Below are positions 27,875 to 36,029 of a stretch of 64,000 nucleotides of DNA, one piece after another; position 1 is the stretch's first letter, and the number at the start of each line of letters is the position of its first letter. Source of the DNA: Pseudomonas triticifolii (GTDB lineage: Bacteria > Pseudomonadota > Gammaproteobacteria > Pseudomonadales > Pseudomonadaceae); contig NZ_JACONV010000021.1 of the NCBI RefSeq assembly GCF_014358015.1, positions 1 through 64,000 of the forward strand. Direction: 5' to 3'. The notes under the pieces are model-generated. The model searched no databases, was not told the origin of the DNA, and was given only the letters and a program-made list of their open reading frames with translations. The position numbers and the translations under genes were made by a program.

Positions 27875-29728
27875 TCAATAGTGATACCACTTCACCTCAA
27901 GCATCACTTCGTTCTGTGGCGAACTCATCTGGCTGAATTCACGCTGGGCACTCAGGCGCAGGCCGACGTTTCGCGACAGTTCCCACTGCTGGTTGAGGCT
28001 GATGCTGCGGCGTACTTCGCCATTGGTGAAATAGTCGCCCTTGGCTTCGAGGCTCAGGTTGCCCAGCGGGTTGCGCCACAGCAGGCCGGTATTGAAGCCG
28101 GCGGCTGGCGAGATGAATTCCGAAAAGTCATTGTTGTGCTCGACGCGCACCGTGCCCAGCGCGAAGCCCAGTACCTCTTCACCCAATTGCCAGGTGCCGC
28201 CTGCGCCGCCGTTGACATGGCTGACCAGATTTTCATCGCCATGTTTACCCAGCACGCGCTCGAGGCCGCCGGTGACTTGCCATGACCACGGTTTCAGCAG
28301 TTCGGTACGTGGGGTCAGCGAGCGGATCGTCGCCAGATCAAGTTGCTGAACCTGCCAGTCGTTACCTTCGTATTGACGCACCTTGAGCTGCAGAATCTCG
28401 ATCTGCGCGCCGAGCGGGAAGCCGTAGGCATTGTCGTTCAGGTCGTGGTACGCCATGCGCAGGCCGTACTCAGCGAAAGCCCGGTCGCTCCGTGTGCCCG
28501 CGCCCAATTGCCAGGTGCGTGACTGGTGCCCGTCTTCTGGCAGGCCGGGGCGCTGGATGTCCAGTTGCGGCGGCGGATTCTGGTTGATGGCCTGTAGCAG
28601 TTCGAAGCTGCGCTGCGAGCGCGCAGCGTCACGTTCCAGGCCGTTGGCGCGATAGCGCTCCAGTCGATAGGCCGCGTCCTGAATCAACGCACGACGCTCT
28701 TTGGGCTGCGCCAGATACTGGCTGTCTTTCAGCTGTTTCTGATCGGCGCTGACCTTCAGTACCCATTGCTGCTCATCGGCATCAAGCGGTTCGGCGCGGC
28801 TCAGCAGTTCGCGTTCGCGGGAAGGGCGGTAATCGATGCTTTCCACAAGACCCGCAGCCTTGATTGCCTTGACGGTATCGGTGGGAATGGCAGTCAGTCC
28901 GAACTGTTCAGTCAGGTGCAGCCCTGGCCGAGCGACCTGCAGCAGTTCAAGCAGACGATACGAGCAGTTTTCATCGAAGAAGAAATAGCTGAAGCGAATC
29001 TGTTTCAGCTCCCACACATGCTCGACCATGCGCCCGGTTTCCTCGGGTGTCAGGTTCAATCGGTATTCCCACAGATCCCGGTTCTCCAGGCTGCGGTATT
29101 CCGATAGCTTTTCCTGATAAGGCACCAGCGCGAACAGGCCCGGATAACCTCCCATCAGGCCCTTCCAGGCGTAAAGAATGCTGTTGTCCATGCCTTCGAT
29201 GTAGGCACCGAAGTTGATCGCGTAGCTGAGCAATGTCGTGTTGTTGGCTTTTGCGCTGGCGGGGTCGATTCGCAGCAGCGTGTGGCCGAACATCGAAGAA
29301 GGGCTGTTGAGGTAGGCCGCCGGGAAGATCAGCACCGTGCTGTCCGGGGCCACGTCCTTGTACCAGGTCTTGAATTCCTTGCAGTCCAGCACCGGCAGGT
29401 CGGTCAGCTTCAACTGATCGCGCAGCCAGCGGGTTCTTGCAGGGTAAACGCACTGCGCGTGGGTCTGCTCGTGGGTGACAGGGGCATAAATGGCATCGAG
29501 CGTCGCGCTCAGCTCGGCCTTAGGGTCATGCGCGCCATCAGCCGCGAGAAAGAATTTGGGGTCGTCAACATAACTGCGCCAGCCGCCGAGCTTGCCTGCC
29601 TCGTAGTGGCCCAGTGAAATCCAGAATGGCTCGTTGGCCAGTTGCTGCAAACGGTCGGCAGCCACACGTGGGGCGGCAGACAAGGGGGCACACACAAACA
29701 GCGCCAGCAAGACAAGACGTTTGAGCAT
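27875..29728 (-). CDS. DUF4105 envelope protein with probable outer-membrane C-terminal domain
   Basis: The 617-residue protein begins with a signal peptide (MLKRLVLLALFVCAPLSAA). The DUF4105 region (about 40-300), related to the N-terminal domain of bifidobacterial LnbB, has the family segment LNSPSSMFGHTLLRIDPA and a later HVWELKQIRFSYFFFDENCSY. The last 220 residues alternate polar and hydrophobic residues and end EVMLEVKWYHY. This is compatible with an outer-membrane beta barrel, although that is inference. The function is unknown. ATG 29728 lacks a good ribosome site. It is 61 bp after the DUF3015 gene, on the same strand. Confidence 0.85.
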   Translation of the reverse strand: MLKRLVLLALFVCAPLSAAPRVAADRLQQLANEPFWISLGHYEAGKLGGWRSYVDDPKFFLAADGAHDPKAELSATLDAIYAPVTHEQTHAQCVYPARTRWLRDQLKLTDLPVLDCKEFKTWYKDVAPDSTVLIFPAAYLNSPSSMFGHTLLRIDPASAKANNTTLLSYAINFGAYIEGMDNSILYAWKGLMGGYPGLFALVPYQEKLSEYRSLENRDLWEYRLNLTPEETGRMVEHVWELKQIRFSYFFFDENCSYRLLELLQVARPGLHLTEQFGLTAIPTDTVKAIKAAGLVESIDYRPSRERELLSRAEPLDADEQQWVLKVSADQKQLKDSQYLAQPKERRALIQDAAYRLERYRANGLERDAARSQRSFELLQAINQNPPPQLDIQRPGLPEDGHQSRTWQLGAGTRSDRAFAEYGLRMAYHDLNDNAYGFPLGAQIEILQLKVRQYEGNDWQVQQLDLATIRSLTPRTELLKPWSWQVTGGLERVLGKHGDENLVSHVNGGAGGTWQLGEEVLGFALGTVRVEHNNDFSEFISPAAGFNTGLLWRNPLGNLSLEAKGDYFTNGEVRRSISLNQQWELSRNVGLRLSAQREFSQMSSPQNEVMLEVKWYHY

Positions 29729-29755
29729 AGAGGGCAACTAGTCAGGGAGAAGAGT

Positions 29756-29780
29756 CCCGCCCCTCTGAAAGAAGGGCGGG
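29756..29780 (-). terminator. GC-rich hairpin between DUF3015 and DUF4105 genes
   Basis: A perfect 7-bp stem cccgccc/gggcggg with an 11-base loop lies in the 61 bp intercistronic gap. On the minus strand it is followed by a mixed pyrimidine stretch, not a pure T tract. It could act as a weak terminator or RNA-stabilising element that lets the DUF3015 gene be expressed above DUF4105. Confidence 0.45.
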
Positions 29781-29789
29781 CGAACGACT

Positions 29790-30278
29790 TTAAGCCTGGG
29801 TAGCGTACTTGGCCAGGGTTGGATCGTTTTTCAACACGTTGACGGTGTTGGTGTGAACGTCTTCGGCAGTGGCGTCAGCCTTGCTGAAGATTTGCGAGAA
29901 GTGCTCGTGGGTGACGGCGGCGAAACGTGCACGATCTTGCGGTGCAACGCCCAGCACGACCGCGTAGGTGGTCAGTGCTTCGCCTTGGCCCATGGCCATG
30001 TCCTTGGAAAGCTCATCCATCATGCCGTTCATGGCCAGCCAGGATTTGCCGCCATACGTCAGGGCGCTGTTGGTGGAGCAGCCGTTGGTGCCGGAGGTCA
30101 TGCCGAATGTGGCGTTGCCCGAAGTACCGTTGGTGGTAGAAGCCAGGAAGTGAGCGGGAGTACCGCGTTGACCTTCAAACAGCATGTTGCCCCAACCGCA
30201 ATCCGGGCCGCCTGGCGCTTGCGCCATGGCGTTGATGGAAACTGCAGCGAAGAGCGTTCCGAGAAGAATCCGTTTCAT
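29790..30278 (-). CDS. DUF3015 family secreted protein
   Basis: The 162-residue protein has a signal peptide (MKRILLGTLFAAVSINAMA, cleaved before QAPGGPD). The mature DUF3015 domain has the recurrent CGWGNMLF and NGCSTNSAL segments, with two cysteines. The family is common in marine and soil gammaproteobacteria and has no assigned biochemical role to my knowledge. It is followed by the DUF4105 gene, and the pairing suggests a shared envelope function. The 290 bp upstream are shared with the divergent Lon-like protease gene. Confidence 0.85.
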   Translation of the reverse strand: MKRILLGTLFAAVSINAMAQAPGGPDCGWGNMLFEGQRGTPAHFLASTTNGTSGNATFGMTSGTNGCSTNSALTYGGKSWLAMNGMMDELSKDMAMGQGEALTTYAVVLGVAPQDRARFAAVTHEHFSQIFSKADATAEDVHTNTVNVLKNDPTLAKYATQA

Positions 30279-30568
30279 AGCTTTTTTCTCTATTTATGTT
30301 CAGCCAAGGGTCGAGTTTCTTTGGTGTCACACCACAGCGGACAGCCGTTTAACAACCACCCGCGCAGTTTTGAGCTTAGGTCGGTTCCAAGGGTTCCGTG
30401 AGTGATTGCAGAATATTGCGTAAAACAGCATTTTTTATTGCGGCTGAAATGCCGTTCATGGGGATGAAAATCATACAGTGGCCCTCTGGCGTGAACGCCT
30501 GCCTTGCAAGTCGTGTGCGGCGAGCGCCAGAATGCCGACATCTGCCCCGCCTGATGTAAGGAACACTG

Positions 30569-33004
30569 ATGCCCGATTCTGTCGCAGCCAACCTACGCCT
30601 GGCGCCTCACGCGCTGACCCGTCCGTTTTCCGCTGAACAGTTCAGCTTTTCGACCACCAACGATCTGGAACCCTTTCGCGGTGTGCTCGGCCAGGAGCGA
30701 GCGGTAGAAGCCTTGCAGTTCGGGGTCGCGATGCCGCGTCCCGGTTACAACGTGTTTGTCATGGGTGAGCCCGGCACCGGCCGTTTCTCGTTCGTGAAGC
30801 GCTACCTCAAGGCCGAAGGCAAGCGGATGCACACGCCGTCGGACTGGGTCTACGTCAACAACTTCGACGAACCCCGCGAGCCCAAGGCACTGGAATTGCC
30901 GCCGGGTACTGCGCACGCTTTCATGGCTGACATTGGCGGTCTGATCGACAACCTGCTGGTGACGTTTCCGGCGGTGTTCGAGCATCCCTCGTATCAGCAA
31001 AAGAAGAGTTCGATTGATCGCGCGTTCAATCAGCGCTATGACCGCGCGCTGGACGTGATCGAGCGCTTGTCGCTGGAAAAGGACATTGCGCTGTACCGCG
31101 ACAGCACCAACATTGCCTTCACCCCGATGGCCGACGGCAAGGCGCTGGACGAAGCCGAGTTCTCGCAACTGCCAGAAGCAGACCGCGAGCGTTTTCATGA
31201 AGACATTTCTGCCCTTGAAGAACGTCTGAATGAGGAACTGGCCAGCCTGCCGCAATGGAAGCGTGAGTCGAACAACCAGCTGCGTCAGCTCAACGAAGAA
31301 ACCATTACCCTGACCCTTCAGCCTTTGCTGGCACCGCTGTCTGAAAAGTACGCCGAGAACGCCGCCGTCTGCGCTTACTTGCAGGCGATGCAGGTTTACC
31401 TGCTCAAGACGCTGGTCGAGCAACTGGTCGATGACAGCAAGACCGATGCCCAGGCGCGCAAGCTTCTGGAAGAGCAATACAGCCCGAGCCTGGTTGTGGG
31501 TAACACCCACGATGGCGGCGCGCCGGTGGTGTTCGAACCGCATCCGACCTACGACAACCTGTTTGGCCGTATCGAGTACAGCACTGATCAGGGCGCGCTC
31601 TACACGACCTACCGCCAGTTGCGCCCCGGCGCGTTGCACCGTGCCAACGGCGGCTTCCTGATTCTGGAAGCGGAAAAGATGCTCAGCGAGCCTTTCGTGT
31701 GGGATGCGCTCAAGCGCACCCTGCAATCGCGCAAGCTGAAAATGGAATCGCCGCTGGGTGAGCTTGGGCGCGTGGCAACGGTGACACTGACGCCGCAGGT
31801 CATCCCGTGGAACGTCAAGATCGTCATCATCGGCTCGCGTTCGCTGTACTACACGCTGCAGGACCTGGATCCGGACTTCCAGGAGATGTTCCGTGTGCTG
31901 GTCGACTTCGACGAAGAAATTCCGATGGTCGACGAAACCCTGGAGCAATTTGCCCAGTTGCTGAAAACCCGCACCTCGGAGGAGGGCATGGCGCCGTTGA
32001 CCGCCGACGCTGTTGCGCGTCTGGCGACCTACAGTGCGCGTCTGGCCGAGCATCAGGGTCGTTTGTCGGCACGCATCGGCGACCTGTTTCAACTGGTCAG
32101 TGAGGCGGATTTCATTCGCCAACTGGCCAGCGACGACAAAACGGACGCCGGCCACATCGAGCGTGCATTGAAGGCCAAGGCTACGCGTACCGGACGTGTG
32201 TCGGCACGCATCCTCGATGACATGCTGGCAGGTGTCATTCTGATCGACACGGAAGGTGCAGCTGTCGGCAAGTGCAACGGCCTGACCGTGCTGGAAGTCG
32301 GTGATTCGGCCTTTGGCGTGCCGGCCCGTATCTCTGCGACGGTTTACCCTGGCGGCAGCGGGATCGTCGATATTGAGCGCGAGGTCAATCTCGGCCAGCC
32401 GATTCACTCCAAGGGCGTGATGATCCTGACCGGTTACCTGGGCAGCCGTTACGCGCAGGAATTCCCGCTGGCGATCTCGGCGAGCATCGCGCTCGAGCAG
32501 TCCTATGGTTATGTCGATGGTGACAGCGCTTCGCTTGGCGAGGTGTGTACGCTGATTTCGGCGCTGTCGCGCACGCCGCTCAAGCAGTGCTTCGCGATCA
32601 CAGGTTCCATCAACCAGTTCGGTGAAGTGCAAGCCGTCGGTGGGGTCAACGAGAAAATCGAAGGTTTCTTCCGGCTGTGCGAGGCGCGTGGCCTGACCGG
32701 CGAGCAGGGTGCAATCATCCCCCACGCCAACGTGACGACCTTGATGCTCGACGAACGGGTCGTGCAGGCGGTTCGCGATGGTCAGTTCCACATCTACGCC
32801 GTGCGTCAGGCCGACGAGGCCTTGAGCCTGCTGGTGGGCGAGCCCGCTGGCGAGCCGGACGAGCACGGCGAGTTCCCCGAGGGCAGCGTCAATGCCCGGG
32901 TGGTGGAACGCTTGCGTGACATCGCCGAAATGCTCAGCGATGAAGACCTGAAGGAAGAGCTGGAGAAGGAACCTGCCCAGTTGCAGCCTGAACTCAAGGT
33001 GTAA
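30569..33004 (+). CDS. Lon-like ATP-dependent protease (AsrA/LonH type)
   Basis: The 811-residue protein joins an N-terminal AAA-type ATPase to a C-terminal Lon (S16) protease domain. The P-loop reads GEPGTGRFS at 66-74, with Arg72 where lysine is usual. The Ser-Lys dyad is seen as Ser653 (DGDSAS, aligned to Lon DGPSAG) and Lys696 (GGVNEKIEG). Their 43-residue spacing equals that of Ser679-Lys722 in E. coli Lon. It lacks the classical Lon N-terminal domain. Similar to E. coli YcbZ and P. aeruginosa AsrA; position matches PA4576. Substrates are unknown. Confidence 0.9.
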   Translation: MPDSVAANLRLAPHALTRPFSAEQFSFSTTNDLEPFRGVLGQERAVEALQFGVAMPRPGYNVFVMGEPGTGRFSFVKRYLKAEGKRMHTPSDWVYVNNFDEPREPKALELPPGTAHAFMADIGGLIDNLLVTFPAVFEHPSYQQKKSSIDRAFNQRYDRALDVIERLSLEKDIALYRDSTNIAFTPMADGKALDEAEFSQLPEADRERFHEDISALEERLNEELASLPQWKRESNNQLRQLNEETITLTLQPLLAPLSEKYAENAAVCAYLQAMQVYLLKTLVEQLVDDSKTDAQARKLLEEQYSPSLVVGNTHDGGAPVVFEPHPTYDNLFGRIEYSTDQGALYTTYRQLRPGALHRANGGFLILEAEKMLSEPFVWDALKRTLQSRKLKMESPLGELGRVATVTLTPQVIPWNVKIVIIGSRSLYYTLQDLDPDFQEMFRVLVDFDEEIPMVDETLEQFAQLLKTRTSEEGMAPLTADAVARLATYSARLAEHQGRLSARIGDLFQLVSEADFIRQLASDDKTDAGHIERALKAKATRTGRVSARILDDMLAGVILIDTEGAAVGKCNGLTVLEVGDSAFGVPARISATVYPGGSGIVDIEREVNLGQPIHSKGVMILTGYLGSRYAQEFPLAISASIALEQSYGYVDGDSASLGEVCTLISALSRTPLKQCFAITGSINQFGEVQAVGGVNEKIEGFFRLCEARGLTGEQGAIIPHANVTTLMLDERVVQAVRDGQFHIYAVRQADEALSLLVGEPAGEPDEHGEFPEGSVNARVVERLRDIAEMLSDEDLKEELEKEPAQLQPELKV

Positions 33005-33177
33005 TGCGGTCATGACAGATATCGGGTGATCCTGGGGTCACCCGATGTCCGTTCATCAGTCCTGGTTTCACAGCCCGACTTTTCTTCTATTCTGTCAGTT
33101 GATCGTGGTGGCCAAATGGACTGGCGCATCTTCCTGCTGTAGAGGAGGGTGATACCGCTGCTGACAAGGAGCTCGCC

Positions 33178-33513
33178 ATGCCGCGTAGCCTCTGCCTCAT
33201 CCGGGAATGCCTCGGGTTAATGACCCGTGTCGAATGCGTCATCCGGCCTGTACCGGGTGAAGAGAGTCTGTGGATGCTGCTGTTTGCTGCCGGAATGTCA
33301 GGCGAGCAACCCTCTGCCATCCGCTCTCAAGGGCCGTTCAGTGATACGGCTCAGGCTCAGTCCATGCTGGACAGCATCGCTGAAAACCTCGTGCTCAGCG
33401 GTTATCAGGCCACCGACCATATGCCGATCTGGGCGTTGCACATGCAGGCCGAGTTGCGTCGTATCAACAGCGGCAGATCCAGTGTTCAGCGGTCTTCCCC
33501 GTTTCAGGTCTGA
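33178..33513 (+). CDS. Conserved hypothetical protein, 111 residues
   Basis: AAGGAG lies 9 bases before the ATG, and the frame sits in the slot occupied by PA4575 in P. aeruginosa, between the Lon-like protease and yqhA. The protein (MPRSLCLIRECLGLMTRVEC onward) is soluble, with no signal peptide or membrane helix. The central stretch DTAQAQSMLDSIAENLVLSG is probably helical. I do not recognise a domain. Confidence 0.65.
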   Translation: MPRSLCLIRECLGLMTRVECVIRPVPGEESLWMLLFAAGMSGEQPSAIRSQGPFSDTAQAQSMLDSIAENLVLSGYQATDHMPIWALHMQAELRRINSGRSSVQRSSPFQV

Positions 33514-33605
33514 CGCAGGTTCTCTGCGATATTTTGTCGCATCTCTAGAGCCGCTCGTTCCCGCTGATATACTCGCGCGTCTTTTCAAAACACTTGCGAG
33601 TACCA

Positions 33606-34112
33606 ATGGAACGTTTCTTCGAAAATGCCATGTATGCATCGCGCTGGTTGCTGGCACCGATCTATTTCGGTTTGTCCCTTGGGTTGCTGGCGCTGTGCCT
33701 GAAATTCTTTCAGGAAATCTTTCACGTCCTCCCCAATATCTTCAGTCTGGCCGAAGCCGATCTGATCCTGGTGCTGCTGTCGTTGATCGACATGGCGCTG
33801 GTGGGCGGTCTGTTGGTCATGGTCATGATCTCTGGCTACGAGAACTTCGTCTCGCAACTGGACATCGACGAGGACAAGGAAAAGCTCAACTGGCTGGGCA
33901 CCATGGATTCCTCGTCGCTGAAGATGAAAGTCGCAGCGTCCATCGTGGCGATTTCGTCCATCCACCTGCTGCGCGTATTCATGGACGCCACTAACATCAA
34001 GACCGAATACCTGATGTGGTACGTGATCATCCACATGACCTTCGTGATCTCGGCGTTCGCGATGGGCTATCTGGACAAGCTGACCAAACTGGACAAGATG
34101 ACCAAGCAGTAA
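33606..34112 (+). CDS. YqhA/UPF0114 family inner-membrane protein
   Basis: This 168-residue membrane protein starts MERFFENAMYASRWLLAPIY, the hallmark N terminus of the TIGR00645/UPF0114 family. It has three or four membrane helices (PIYFGLSLGLLALCLKFF, LILVLLSLIDMALVGGLLVM, and one or two near the C terminus). The function is unknown throughout the family. An upstream in-frame GTG at 33594 was rejected because MERFFENA is the conserved start. Confidence 0.88.
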   Translation: MERFFENAMYASRWLLAPIYFGLSLGLLALCLKFFQEIFHVLPNIFSLAEADLILVLLSLIDMALVGGLLVMVMISGYENFVSQLDIDEDKEKLNWLGTMDSSSLKMKVAASIVAISSIHLLRVFMDATNIKTEYLMWYVIIHMTFVISAFAMGYLDKLTKLDKMTKQ

Positions 34113-34257
34113 ACCCGTCGCTGCTTCAGGCTCACATCCGCCTGCCCCGCGCTTGAAACGAGCGAGAGGCAGGCGGTTTCGTTTCTGGATTGTTGTTGCG
34201 GCGTGCTGTAAAAAGTCCGCTGTGATGCTTTCAGCAAACGACGAAAGAGGCTCGATC

Positions 34258-34566
34258 ATGAATTATCAGGAATTTACCGATCATGCCCAGGCGGGTCGGA
34301 TCAATGAGCTGAATCTGATCTCTATCGAAGGCGGCATCTACCTGCTGGAGGTACTGATGGACGGCAGCTCCGGGATGCTCAAGGATCAGGCTGGCAAAAC
34401 CCTGCATCTGCGCTCGGTCGAGCACGCGCGGGACCTGCTCAAGAATCTGCCGGTGGTGCCGTTCTATCTGGTCCACTGCGTGGTGCATGACGAGCTGTGC
34501 GGCATGCCGGTCAATGACCGCTCCGAGATGCGTCTGCCGATCTCCTTTCACTCGTCCTGGTCCTGA
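34258..34566 (+). CDS. DUF6482 family protein
   Basis: This 102-residue cytoplasmic protein (MNYQEFTDHAQAGRINELNL onward) contains the pattern EGGIYLLEVLMDG followed by SVEHARDLLKNLPVVPFYLV. I associate this pattern with DUF6482 proteins of Pseudomonas. No activity is known. AGAGG precedes the ATG by 8 bases. The frame is open back to 34153, but the upstream residues look non-coding. Confidence 0.8.
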   Translation: MNYQEFTDHAQAGRINELNLISIEGGIYLLEVLMDGSSGMLKDQAGKTLHLRSVEHARDLLKNLPVVPFYLVHCVVHDELCGMPVNDRSEMRLPISFHSSWS

Positions 34567-34718
34567 CCCTGACGCGCGCTTCGCCGCTGCGGTAGGGGCT
34601 GTCAGGTCAATTGTGCTAGTCTGCTCGCCCTTTTGGTTCGGGGTGCAACTGAGCGTGTCGTGATTGCCACACAGGTTTTCGTGTCCGCCCACAGCGCGCC
34701 CCTTTGCGGAGCAGTGTC

Positions 34719-35336
34719 ATGTCCGAAGTCAATCTGTCCACCGACGAAACCCGCGTCAGCTACGGCATTGGCCGTCAGTTGGGCGACCAACTGCGCGACA
34801 ATCCACCACCGGGCGTCAACCTGGACGCCATCCTGGCGGGACTGACCGACGCGTTCAACGGTCTGCCGAGCCGCGTGGGTCAGGAAGAAATGTCCGCCAG
34901 CTTCAAGGTCATCCGTGAAATCATGCAGGCCGAAGCGGCCGCCAAGGCTGAGAAAGCTGCTGGTGCCGGTCTGGCTTACCTGGCTGAAAATGCCAAGCGT
35001 GAAGGCGTGACCACACTGGCCTCCGGTCTGCAGTTCGAAGTGCTGACTGCGGGTACGGGTCCAAAGCCGACGCGTGAAGATCAGGTTCGCACTCATTACC
35101 ACGGCACGCTGATCGACGGCACCGTCTTCGACAGCTCATATGATCGTGGTGAGCCGGCTGAATTCCCGGTCGGCGGCGTGATCGCTGGCTGGACCGAGGC
35201 GCTGCAACTGATGAATACCGGCAGCAAATGGCGTCTGTATGTGCCGAGCGAACTGGCTTACGGCGCGCAAGGCGTTGGCAGCATCGCACCGCACAGCGTG
35301 CTGGTGTTCGATGTGGAGCTGCTGGCCGTTCTGTAA
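34719..35336 (+). CDS. fklB: FKBP-type peptidyl-prolyl isomerase FklB
   Basis: FklB catalyses cis-trans isomerisation of prolyl bonds. The 205-residue length matches E. coli FklB (206). An N-terminal helical dimerisation domain (YGIGRQLGDQLRDNPPPG) precedes the C-terminal FKBP domain. That domain shows VRTHYHGTLIDGTVFDSSYD, GWTEALQLMNTGSKWRLYVP, YGAQG and IAPHSVLVFDVELL. No signal peptide is present, so it is cytoplasmic, unlike FkpA. CGGAG lies upstream of the chosen ATG. A palindrome (gctgaacga/tcgttcagc, 35361-35389) follows the stop. Confidence 0.93.
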   Translation: MSEVNLSTDETRVSYGIGRQLGDQLRDNPPPGVNLDAILAGLTDAFNGLPSRVGQEEMSASFKVIREIMQAEAAAKAEKAAGAGLAYLAENAKREGVTTLASGLQFEVLTAGTGPKPTREDQVRTHYHGTLIDGTVFDSSYDRGEPAEFPVGGVIAGWTEALQLMNTGSKWRLYVPSELAYGAQGVGSIAPHSVLVFDVELLAVL

Positions 35337-35360
35337 GGTTTTCAGGCGGTACGCAAGGCT

Positions 35361-35389
35361 GCTGAACGAGTCTTCCCGATTCGTTCAGC
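35361..35389. terminator. Palindrome after fklB, possible weak terminator
   Basis: The stem gctgaacga/tcgttcagc encloses about 11 bases and has no T tract. It sits between the converging fklB and the small iron-related gene. Confidence 0.4.
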
Positions 35390-35416
35390 AAGGGGAGTTG
35401 TGCTGATGCTTCATGC

Positions 35417-35659
35417 TCAGTGCAACTCGCCCATCGGGCGCAACGCCCGCGCATAGCAAAACAGAAACAGATTGCGCACCAGTTCCTTGAGCACCACCGG
35501 CTCGCTGGAGCTCAGGCTGTGCACATCCAGATCGCCCTGATCGCGCAACTCCTCCAGCGCTTCCTCCTCAAGTACGGCACACACCTCCCCGGTTTCTCGA
35601 TGAAGAATTCTCAGGTAAGGGTGGGGCCGGTCCAGCCATGCATCGATCAAATAAGTCAT
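35417..35659 (-). CDS. Small conserved protein with Fur-box-like sites upstream
   Basis: This 80-residue protein (MTYLIDAWLDRPHPYLRILH onward) is acidic in the centre (EVCAVLEEEALEELRDQGDL) and has no signal peptide. I do not recognise a domain. It corresponds in position to PA4570, which I recall as a gene of unknown function strongly induced by iron starvation. ATG 35659 has AGGAG seven bases upstream, so I prefer it over the longer frame to 35737, which would run through the operator region. Two Fur-box-like sites lie directly upstream. Confidence 0.8.
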   Translation of the reverse strand: MTYLIDAWLDRPHPYLRILHRETGEVCAVLEEEALEELRDQGDLDVHSLSSSEPVVLKELVRNLFLFCYARALRPMGELH

Positions 35660-35680
35660 GTTCCATCTCCTGTATCGGTT

Positions 35681-35740
35681 TGATGAGAATAATTCGTATT
35701 GGGATAATAGCAAGGCTCTATTGAGATTAATTCTCATTTT
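35681..35740 (-). promoter_or_regulatory. Two Fur-box-like operator sites
   Basis: Site A (35681-35708) reads tgatgagaataattcgtatt then gggataat. Site B (35721-35740) reads ttgagattaattctcatttt and is nearly palindromic (TGAGA-TTAA-TCTCA). Both resemble the Fur consensus gataatgataatcattatc. Together they cover the likely promoter of the 80-residue gene, predicting repression by iron-loaded Fur. This comes from pattern matching only. Confidence 0.65.
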
Positions 35741-35840
35741 GCGCCGAGTGGTTGATTTGGGTCAGTGAATTCGGATGATGATCGGCGCAAGTGTGGAAGG
35801 CATGCAAAACGCGGCAATAGCGAAAGTGCCTGACTGAATT

Positions 35841-35921
35841 CGGCGGCTTGCCGGCGATGGCGTCAGTTCAGTCACCGATAGGTCGCTCCAGAAAAAACAT
35901 CGCCGGCAAGCCGCCTCCCAC
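35841..35921. repeat. REP inverted repeat pair
   Basis: The left arm cggcggcttgccggcgatggcg and the right arm catcgccggcaagccgcctcccac are inverted copies about 35 bases apart. The pair lies between the Fur-box region and the ispB terminator. No gene is seen in 35741-35982. Confidence 0.8.
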
Positions 35922-35982
35922 CGTCCATTGGTTGCAGCAAGACTTGTGTGGAGCGATGAGCGTGAGGAACGATCAGTGCAAC

Positions 35983-36011
35983 AAAAAGCCCGTCACAAGG
36001 ACGGGCTTTTT
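35983..36011. terminator. Terminator downstream of ispB
   Basis: The hairpin aaaaagcccgtc/gacgggcttttt has A and T tracts on both flanks, so it can stop the leftward ispB transcript. Confidence 0.9.
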
Positions 36012-36029
36012 CGTGTTGCCTGAAAGTGA

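Noticed and set aside
30593..33013. 806-residue open frame on the minus strand across the Lon-like protease gene
   Set aside because: It is a mirror of a confident coding frame, with no domain or ribosome site.
35823..35923. CRISPR-like or mobile element from repeated short palindromes
   Set aside because: The units are paired REP palindromes without regular spacers, cas genes or a transposase nearby.
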